Shown here piece after piece: positions 39,358-46,235 of a stretch of 46,235 nucleotides of DNA. The notes beneath the pieces are model-generated. The model worked only from the letters and a program-made list of their open reading frames with translations, ran no database searches and was not told where the DNA came from. Position numbers and translations under genes: made by a program. This stretch comes from Trichodesmium erythraeum GBRTRLIN201. Lineage in GTDB: Bacteria; Cyanobacteriota; Cyanobacteriia; Cyanobacteriales; Microcoleaceae. Every line of letters begins with the position of its first letter. Positions within the stretch are counted from its first letter, which is position 1. The stretch is taken from contig JAGGDU010000060.1 in assembly GCA_018457135.1 (NCBI GenBank), forward strand, positions 1 through 46,235, in the 5' to 3' direction.

Positions 39358-40539
39358 TTATAATTTATGACTTCTTGGTGGATTCGGCATTAGTTCTTGC
39401 AAACAATCTTTCAAAGCATATATAACTTGCTCTTGTTGTGGAGTGGAAAGTTCAGGAAAAATAGGCAAGGACAAAACCTGATGGCACACTTGTTCTACTA
39501 CTGGCAATTGATAGTTTACCAAAGATTTGTAAACAGGTTGTAAATGTAAAGGTGTAGGATAGTAAACCGCTGAACCTATTCCCCTATTTTGTAAATTATC
39601 ATGAACTAAATCACGCAAATAATTAGAAAAATGAGATTTTGTCGTAGTTTCTAACTGTTTACTTTTAAGCATAATTGTGTATTGATTCCAAACACATCTA
39701 CTTCCAGATAACTCTTGAGGAGGAACTACAGCAGTTATAGTACTAAAAAATTTATGGTAATGATTTGCTAATTTACGACGTTGTTCGTTCCAACTATCTA
39801 ATAATGGTAATTTTATTTGCAGAATTGCAGCTTGTATGGTATCTAGACGACTGTTAATACCAATGTCTTGAGAAAAATATTTGGCAGACTGTCCATGATT
39901 TTTTAGTATTCGCGCTTGAGAAGCGATCGCTGCATTATTTGTGGTCAGAGCTCCCCCATCTCCAAAAGCTCCTAAATTTTTAGTAGGAAAAAAACTAAAA
40001 CAACCAACATCACCAAAACTCCCGACTTTTTTCTGGTGCCATTCTGCTCCTGTAGCTTGGGCACAGTCTTCAATAACTATTAAATTGTGGGCACGAGCGA
40101 TCGCCATTAACTGTGTCATATCTAAAGGTTGACCAAATAAATGTACTGGCAAAATAGCTTTTGTTTTTTCAGTTATCGCTAGCTCAAGTTTTTGAAGATC
40201 TAAGTTAAAAGTCTGGGGGTCAATGTCAATAAAAATTGGAGTTGCTCCTACTGCACTAATGACTTCAGCAGTAGCAAAAAAAGTGAAAGGAGTAGTAATT
40301 ACTTCATCCCCAAGCCCAATATTCATAGCTCGTAAAGCTAGAAACAGAGCATCAGTGCCAGAGTTACAGGATACACAATGAGATACATCTATGTATTTAG
40401 CAAATTCTTGTTCAAACTCATCAACAATAGAACCGCCAATATAACGACCAGAGCTAAGTACCTCTTGAACTCTAGTATTTACTTGTTCTTTGATTATTTC
40501 ATACTGTTGTGTTAAATCTAGGGGGGGAACATTAGCCAT
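39358..40539 (-). CDS. DegT/DnrJ/EryC1/StrS-family PLP aminotransferase (sugar aminotransferase)
   Basis: A 393-residue protein with GTDALFLALRAMNIGLGDEV, the PLP-aldimine region VIEDCAQATGAEW and the catalytic Lys187 in CFSFFPTKNLGAFGDGG, which is characteristic of the family. It transaminates a keto-sugar nucleotide to an amino sugar, for example in cell-surface or antibiotic sugars. The amine donor is usually Glu or Gln. It fits with the epimerase and the transferases as a supplier of modified sugars, though no sugar-nucleotide dehydratase partner is visible. Length is normal. Confidence 0.9.
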   Translation of the reverse strand: MANVPPLDLTQQYEIIKEQVNTRVQEVLSSGRYIGGSIVDEFEQEFAKYIDVSHCVSCNSGTDALFLALRAMNIGLGDEVITTPFTFFATAEVISAVGATPIFIDIDPQTFNLDLQKLELAITEKTKAILPVHLFGQPLDMTQLMAIARAHNLIVIEDCAQATGAEWHQKKVGSFGDVGCFSFFPTKNLGAFGDGGALTTNNAAIASQARILKNHGQSAKYFSQDIGINSRLDTIQAAILQIKLPLLDSWNEQRRKLANHYHKFFSTITAVVPPQELSGSRCVWNQYTIMLKSKQLETTTKSHFSNYLRDLVHDNLQNRGIGSAVYYPTPLHLQPVYKSLVNYQLPVVEQVCHQVLSLPIFPELSTPQQEQVIYALKDCLQELMPNPPRSHKL

Positions 40540-41083
40540 ATCAAAAGTAATGAATTATAGTATTAAATTATAGTAATAATTGGCGAAATTATCAATAATC
40601 TAAGTTTTAAATAAAGTAGTAACGGGGAAAGATAATTTTCGATTCAACCTTTATCTTAAAGGATCTAGAGGTTTTTCTCAAAAAAAACGTGGCATAAAAA
40701 TTTTCGTATTACTTTGGAGATACTCCCGAGTTTAGTCGATATTACTGTGCATTGTTAGTATTAATTAATAATTGAGTAAGTACACAAAATTAATTACACA
40801 TTTTTCAAACTTCATCCTCTATGTTACAAACCTCATACTAAAATCTGGATATAAAGCAGGCCTGTCCCATCGTCCTATACCTTATTGCAACAGGTATAAC
40901 TTTTGAAAATACTCTCTCAAATGGTGCGGATATTAATATCACATCTATGGAAGTGGAGTTTTTTTTGATCTGATTGTATCAGAATTTTGCTCAAGGTTAT
41001 TATAAGGGTAAGATATCAGACCCAAGTTTTTGGTAAAAGTTTTTGTTCAGTGATAGTTGATTTCAACTGTATGAAATTTTGTT
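40540..41083. other. Divergent promoter region of the aminotransferase and FetB-like gene
   Basis: No gene. It holds the promoters of the two flanking genes in opposite directions. A tatacc...ggtata palindrome lies at about 40880-40903. I found no convincing operator. Confidence 0.4.
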
Positions 41084-41860
41084 ATGGATATAATTAGATT
41101 AACACTTAGTGATGTAGCTATGGCTTTAGGACTTATTGCTATAACTATGGGTCTATCAGCTTGGCAAAAATTAGGATTAGAATGGCAACTATTAATAGCC
41201 ACAATTCGTACTATTGTACAATTAATATTTGTTGGCTATGTATTAACAATAGTATTTACAATTAAACAACCTTGGTTAATTCTTGCTGTTTTAATAGTTA
41301 TGTTAACAGTTGCTTCTGTAGTTTCTAGAAATAGAATTAGTCAAAAAATACCTCAATTATTACTTTTAGTTTGGAGTTCTATTTTAACGAGTACAACTTT
41401 AAGTATTAGCTATACAAATTTATTGGTAATTAAACCTGAAAATTGGTATGAACCTCAATATTTAATTCCTTTAGTGGGAATAGTATTAGGAAATGGGATG
41501 AATGCAGCAGCGATCGCTGGAGAAAGACTTGTCAGTACAATTAACTCTAATTCTGTAGAAATTGAAACTTATTTAAGCTTAGGATCAACCCCTGAACAAG
41601 CAATTGTTAAATACAGAAAAGATGCTATTCGTGCTGCATTAATACCTACTTTAAATTCAATGATGGTAATTGGAATTGTCACCCTTCCTGGTATTGTTAC
41701 TGGTCAGTTATTAAGTGGTATTAATCCTCTGGATGCTGTAGCATATCAAATGTTAATTATGTTTCTTTTGACTTTTGCAAATTTAGTTACAACTTTATTA
41801 GTTACTTACGGTTTATGTAGACAATTTTTTAATCAAGATGCCCAACTTAAAAATTTATAA
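41084..41860 (+). CDS. fetB: FetB-like (YbbM/UPF0014) iron-exporter permease
   Basis: A 258-residue protein with several membrane helices (about 7-25, 36-60, 65-82, 92-110, 125-145, 190-212 and 218-245). It has the family hallmarks ATIRTIVQLIFVGYVL and VGIVLGNGMNAAAIAGERL, and IVTLPGIVTGQLLSG near the end. FetAB exports iron in E. coli; the family is UPF0014. The matching ATPase (FetA) is not in the window, so the transporter would need a partner elsewhere. The function in cyanobacteria is inferred. Confidence 0.85.
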   Translation: MDIIRLTLSDVAMALGLIAITMGLSAWQKLGLEWQLLIATIRTIVQLIFVGYVLTIVFTIKQPWLILAVLIVMLTVASVVSRNRISQKIPQLLLLVWSSILTSTTLSISYTNLLVIKPENWYEPQYLIPLVGIVLGNGMNAAAIAGERLVSTINSNSVEIETYLSLGSTPEQAIVKYRKDAIRAALIPTLNSMMVIGIVTLPGIVTGQLLSGINPLDAVAYQMLIMFLLTFANLVTTLLVTYGLCRQFFNQDAQLKNL

Positions 41861-42524
41861 GTTTGAGGAATTATTAATAAGTATAAACAATGTATTGTTA
41901 ATATTTATTCAAATATTGACTCAGAATTAGGTCTTTCGGCCACCCCTGAGTTGAGGTTATATCTTTCATCTAAAACTGATAGCTAAAACCAGACAAGAGT
42001 CGCATCAAGTTCCTGAAAGTGACTTCAATTTTGAAACGCCAACTGTAAGCAATTCAAATTTCTGCTACAGATAAAGTGATATCAGTTAAAAGCAGAATTA
42101 TTTGTTTTCCCTCCAAATATACAATTAATACGAAGCGCACTGTTTGAATGGGATAGTCCTAATGTAAGTCTATATAGCTATATCTAAGAGATATAATTAT
42201 ACCGTAAACTGGTAAAGTGTCTGTAGTCTAGCAGTCTTTTTTGTCAAACAAGTTACCTAATTTAACTCAGATGGGGGAGATGGGAATTTTACCATGAGTA
42301 CATTTGAGCAGTGGTGGTGGTAAAGGAAATTTACCTACGATCATTTACCTACCCTACTCTAATATTAAGTGCAACTTGTGGATCCTAAACTCTTCAATTA
42401 AGTGTTTCGAGGGAAATTTTGCATCAAGGATAATTAAGGGACAAAAAGCTTGAAGAGTTCGTGATAATGGATAGCTTTTTAAGGATGGGTGTTCTAAAAC
42501 TGTACCTCATATATTAAAGAACTG
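41861..42524. other. Convergent intergenic region
   Basis: 664 AT-rich bases without a supported gene. A gtggtggtggt tract at 42311 and a repeated catttacctac near 42340 are present but have no assigned function. Confidence 0.4.
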
Positions 42525-43571
42525 CTATGACTTATTTTTGTAATAGGATAAATTTGGATAAAGTTGAAAAGCATTTTGATAATAAGTGGAAGCTTCATCT
42601 AATTTTCCTTGTTTCTCTAAAAGCACTGCTAAGTGATAGTGAGTCCAGGAAAAATCAGGTTTGATTTTGATAGCTTGATAGTAAGCTTCTACTGCTTCTT
42701 TGTAGAGATTATTTTCTGCAAAAATACTACCTAGGGTATGATAATAAGCCCAATATTTTTGAGGATTAATTCCAATTGCTTGAGCATAATTAATCAAAGC
42801 TCTATCTAATTTTCCTTGCTTTTGTAATAGATATCCTCTTTGATTATAATATTCTTCTGTATAATTTTCTGGTTGTTTTTTTGATTTGCCTACAACTGAA
42901 ATATTGTGATTATTTTGATTCTCATTGTTATAACCTAAGAAATCAATAATACTTGAGTTACATTCGCGGATAATTTCCATTTGTTCAGCGTTTAAAAACT
43001 CAGAATAAGGGCGTTGATTATCTCTGAAAAATATTTTGGCTTTTGGTAAATATCCATCGAATGGTATATTTAATTTATCACATATAAAAGTTAAATCTGA
43101 GAGAAGACTTTCATACTTACCAACAAAACCAACTACTGCTTTATCGTTGATTGTGTAAATGTGCCAGTTATTGTTTGTAGATGAATTAGGATAATAGTTA
43201 TTTTTCAGCCAGTTATCAAATTTAATAGGTTTGTTTTGTTTACTAAAATAGTAAACAGATATAGCTCTATCAAAAGGATTTCTTTCAAAACAAAACTTAT
43301 AGTAGGTATTCCAAATATAAGGTTCTATTTTTAGAACTTCTTGAGAAGTAATGTGATTAAAATATTTTTGATATACATTTCCCTGAGCATCAAAATCTAA
43401 ATGATTTTGTGGTTTTTTTCCGAGAAGTTTTCTGATAGCTTCATCTTGCAAACTAATAGGAGTTATTATGTCATCATTACCACAAAATCTAGATAAAGAT
43501 ATTTAAACTGATGTACCAGCAGTTTTTTTAGTTTTTAGGAAAATAAATTTATATTTGTGGGATATGATCAT
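42525..43571 (-). pseudogene. Sulfotransferase fused to C-terminal TPRs, interrupted by one in-frame TAA near its start
   Basis: The true start is ATG at 43571: MIISHKYKFIFLKTKKTAGT carries the P-loop-like PAPS-binding KTKKTAGTSV. Codon 23 is TAA (43503-43505), after which the same frame continues ISLSRFCGNDDIITPISLQD and FCFERNPFDRAISVYYF (the Sulfotransfer_2 3'-phosphate motif), then three TPRs (residues about 240-348; for example GYLLQKQGKLDRALINYAQA). GAA to TAA is a single-base change. A caller finds only the 308-residue remainder from a TTG at 43451 and loses the PAPS site. It would sulfate a glycan or protein if it were functional. Confidence 0.85.
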
Positions 43572-43753
43572 AATTACAAAATAAAATTAAAAAAGTTATA
43601 TAATTAAGCGATCGCTTTTTTGTCAAAGTCATTGTTAATAATCAAGTAGCATCAAAAGGAAGAGCTTGATATACTTTAAAACAACTGGCGAAATAATAAC
43701 TGGCCAAATGAAATTAAAGTTGTTTAAATATAAAAACACAAGCAAGTAGTACC

Positions 43754-44692
43754 ATGAATCTGCTTATAAACGTTCATGTAGTTGATGACACTAATGTAGG
43801 AGATTTATTCTCTTCTCCATTGAAATATTTCGAGTTTCCTCAATCTACCACAATCACTATTGATATTCGTTATCTTGATCAAGAATTAGCAAAAATTGCA
43901 CAACAGCTTCAGAATGGTAGTCTAGGAGACTACAATTGTCTTTGCTTTATTGTAGGTGGAGGTGGAGTCCTGTTCCCCCGTTTTGTCAACAATTTTGTGG
44001 CCTTGCAGCAATTTAAAGCCCAGTATCAAAATCAGATCCCTATTAAGATCATAACCTGGGGTATTGGCCAACAAATTTATCGCACAGGCCTTGATCGTCA
44101 GCATTACTATCAAGACTTTGACTACTCAGAATATTTGCAAGGGTTTGACCTGTGTGGAATACGTGATTTCGAGCATCCAAACCCTAATTATCATTGGGTT
44201 CCCTGTGCTAGTTGTATGAGTGATCAGTTTGATAAACCTCGTTCGGTGCAGCATGAATTTGTGATCTTTTCCCACAAAAAATTTGAGATTAAATTAGATA
44301 AGTTCCCTCGTATGACTAATGGCACCCATAAATTTAGTAAAGTTTTAGACTTTTTAGGATCAGGGGAAACTATTTTAACTAGTTCTTACCATGGAGCCTA
44401 CTGGGGCACCTTATTAGGTCGTAAAGTTCTGGCCTTTCCTTTCAGTAGCAAGTTTTATACTCTGAAGCATCCTGCTGTTAACTTTGTAATAGACAGTTGG
44501 CAGACATCCAGACGAGAACTAAAGGTTTTGGGTAAGCAACTCTACGACTTTGGCTATAGCAAGCACTTTAGCTGTAACACAAAAGGATGGCATGATGCAT
44601 TAGTGGGTTGTCAAGTCTATTCCAACTTGCTCCAAGCCTACCGTGATCGTAGTCAATGGTATTACCACGAAGTTGTAAGTCATTTGAGCTAG
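43754..44692 (+). CDS. Polysaccharide pyruvyl transferase-like protein
   Basis: A 312-residue protein with the family's N-terminal NVGDLFSSPLKYF, the central FIVGGGGVLFPRF and IITWGIGQQ, and the C-terminal donor-binding GETILTSSYHGAYWGTLLGR followed by KVLAFPFSSKFY. These are the hallmarks of PF04230-type transferases, which add ketal pyruvate (or sometimes a sugar) to polysaccharide units. There is no signal peptide. It is divergent to the sulfotransferase gene 180 bases away, and both would modify the outer glycan. Length and key residues look intact. Confidence 0.82.
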   Translation: MNLLINVHVVDDTNVGDLFSSPLKYFEFPQSTTITIDIRYLDQELAKIAQQLQNGSLGDYNCLCFIVGGGGVLFPRFVNNFVALQQFKAQYQNQIPIKIITWGIGQQIYRTGLDRQHYYQDFDYSEYLQGFDLCGIRDFEHPNPNYHWVPCASCMSDQFDKPRSVQHEFVIFSHKKFEIKLDKFPRMTNGTHKFSKVLDFLGSGETILTSSYHGAYWGTLLGRKVLAFPFSSKFYTLKHPAVNFVIDSWQTSRRELKVLGKQLYDFGYSKHFSCNTKGWHDALVGCQVYSNLLQAYRDRSQWYYHEVVSHLS

Positions 44693-45045
44693 GATCGTTA
44701 CATTGATGCCGATATATGAGTGCCTTCCAAATATTTAACAATGGACAGTAGAGGGTTATCTACCGAGGAAGTATCCTCTAATGTCTAGCTTGAAATATAT
44801 TACTCCTTTCCCGCTAGAAGATTACCTATTATGTAGTATAAATATTACAGAAGCTAATTAGAGCAGCAAAAGGATAAAACCTTTATCCAATAGAATGGTT
44901 CAATGATCGCGATCGCGATCTTAGATACTGAATTACGGCAAAAACTATAATACAAACCTCAAAAAGAATATTTATTAGAACAATTATTAGTAGTTATTTG
45001 TACTTTAATCTAGCTACGCTAAAGTACAAATATGCCGAATTATAT
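44693..45045. other. Intergenic region with two inverted repeats
   Basis: No gene. gacagtagagg (44744-44754) pairs with cctctaatgtc (44775-44785) with one mismatch and could terminate the upstream gene. A perfect 12-bp inverted repeat (atttgtacttta / taaagtacaaat, 44996-45031) precedes the IS630 remnant and might belong to its edge. Overlapping HIP1-type gatcgcgatcgcgatc occurs at 44905-44920. Confidence 0.5.
44996..45031. repeat. Perfect 12-bp inverted repeat
   Basis: The arms 44996-45007 and 45020-45031 are exact reverse complements and enclose a 12-base loop. It lies 44 bases beyond the 3' end of the IS630 remnant. Confidence 0.6.
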
Positions 45046-45074
45046 TTTTGATTTGTTCAGGTGTCTGAAGTTGA

Positions 45075-45960
45075 TTAAATTGGAATTTTTTTTCTAATAT
45101 ACCCTTGAATTTCTTGAATTTTTACATCCCAGGAAAGGTGATGCAACGGTTTAAGTCTTGAAAGATGAATAATATATTCAACTAAATTAAGTTTAGGAGA
45201 ATATATTGGAGTATGAATAAAATCTACAACAATTTGATCTGAATATTTGAGCATTAGTGAGATGAAATTTTAATTGAGATTTCATTTTCTTTTTATCTGT
45301 CGAGTCCTGATCTAAAATAATAGTCAACTTATCAAATCCTTCTGTTAAAAAATCTTAAGCTCATTGTAAAAAGTAATCCGAAACTTCCTCTATTTTAGAT
45401 TTTTATTTTAATTTTAAATACTCTTGAGCTGTAAAGGCATTAACTGAAATCATTCCATTCAATTTATTTCTACCTCTCTTCTCATTACTGGTTACTTCAG
45501 GACCTGTATTTTTTTTTGCCCATCCGTAAAAAATGCTTGGGCGCTCATAAACAGCAAATTCATCAAAAAATACTATTTTTTCCTTCTCTTTTTTAGATGC
45601 CAATTTTTTTAGACTTAAAATAAATTTAGCATAATTCCTATGGGCTTTTTGAGCTGATAAATTTAATTAATTTAAAATTTCATATATTCTTGTTGTTTTC
45701 AGTTTTACTACCCATCTTAATTCAATAACATTACTAATAATTTTACCAGCTCCATTTGTTTATATCTACCCCATAATCTCTGGGTAATTCTTTCAGTATC
45801 ATTGTTTTTAATTCCTGTTTCTGCTCTATATTTAATCTTGATGATATTTGGTGAATGATTGTTTCTACTAAATTCTTTAATCCTCCTTCTAAAAATTTAT
45901 CTATCCAAGTAGATAAAGTTTGATAATAACAATCTAAAGTTCTTAATTGGCAATACCCAG
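45075..45960 (-). pseudogene. IS630-family transposase remnant with several stops and frameshifts
   Basis: Reading frames joined across breaks give TLSTWIDKFLEGGLKNLVE (HTH region), SRLNIEQKQELKTMIL, LKTTRIYEILN, KEKIVFFDEFAVYERPSIFY followed by GWAKKNTGPEVTSNEKRGRN, IILDQDSTDKKKMKSQ, and TPIYSPKLNLVEYIIHLSRL near the end. The D-D-E triad can be followed (DEF, LDQD, NLVE), but the frame shifts near 45765 and 45240 and has in-frame stops near 45676, 45405 and 45360. This is typical of an old IS630 copy. A 66-codon frame at 45403-45603 is only a fragment. Confidence 0.82.
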
Positions 45961-46235
45961 GTTAGTTCGGTTTTTGCACCTATTCTATTTTTTTAGTAAG
46001 TTTTTTAGTAATATCTCTTAAGTTGCTTAAAAGTGGGTTGAAGAAAAAATCATGCAAATGCCCGAGTTACTCCACTCTAATTTTATGATATCAAAATTTT
46101 TGTGTGAATGCAAGGGAAAATGCCGCGGTTTTTTTTGAGCTTCAGAAAATGAAGGTGAGTGCTCAGGAATTCTCTGACTCATAACGGGACTTTAGCAAAT
46201 TTCAAGCCCAAACAAACCCTAAACTCTCTTTATGA
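45961..46235. other. End of window, non-coding
   Basis: No gene is seen. The upstream (5') part of the IS630 element probably extends to about 46010, but no clear terminal inverted repeat was identified. Confidence 0.4.

Noticed and set aside
44905-44920. gatcgcgatcgcgatc as a special site
   Set aside because: Overlapping HIP1 octamers, common in cyanobacterial genomes.

Overview
The window looks like a cyanobacterial chromosome, most likely a filamentous, low-GC, gene-sparse one of the Trichodesmium/Okeania type. That placement is an inference; no marker gene fixes the genus. Supporting signs are NdhB, the ffh-rpsP-KH-phoH neighbourhood, an AarF/UbiB-type kinase, repeated GCGATCGC (HIP1) octamers, a chloroplast-like group II intron, and many AT-rich gaps of 0.4-1.6 kb.

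Layout. Positions 288-4774 (minus strand) hold a housekeeping block: ffh, rpsP, a KH-domain RNA-binding protein, phoH and a small ChuX/HutX-like protein. After a 1.6 kb empty gap, 6358-9941 (plus) encodes a sensor kinase with a cyclic-nucleotide-binding-like domain and a UvrD-type helicase. A group II intron (about 9944-12461, minus) sits directly behind the helicase stop codon; its reverse transcriptase/maturase is split by one frameshift. Next come a small coiled-coil protein, ndhB with a clear terminator, a gap full of transposon relics, rpiA, and a giant TPR/SPINDLY-type O-GlcNAc-transferase-like protein.

From about 22.8 to 44.7 kb the content is mainly surface-glycan genes: a GT-A-like transferase, a GT4 transferase, a GT10 (fucosyltransferase-like) gene, four further GT-A-like genes arranged as two paralogous pairs (A-B-B'-A'), a methyltransferase, an asparagine-synthetase-like gene, a sugar-nucleotide epimerase plus a truncated copy of it, a DegT/DnrJ aminotransferase, a sulfotransferase fused to TPRs, and a polysaccharide-pyruvyl-transferase-like protein. 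An AarF/UbiB kinase, a small membrane protein and a FetB-like permease are interspersed. The window ends in a decayed IS630 transposase.

The most notable result is that three accessory genes are each interrupted by a single in-frame stop while the rest of the frame stays intact: GT10 (TGA at 26124), asparagine-synthetase-like (TAG at 33727) and sulfotransferase-TPR (TAA at 43503-43505). The sulfotransferase's true N-terminus lies upstream of the stop and would be missed by ordinary gene calling. Together with the frameshifted intron protein, the truncated epimerase and the IS relics, this suggests an accessory glycan region in active decay, or one whose stops are read through. A small family of about 139-bp MITE-like elements with CTATAGCAATCC ends is also present, including what looks like a filled and an empty version of the same flanking repeat.

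I found no CRISPR array, tRNA or rRNA. I did not identify a clearly new defence or biosynthetic system. The best candidates for novelty are the four-gene GT-A cassette and the asparagine-synthetase-like protein that lacks the glutaminase cysteine.
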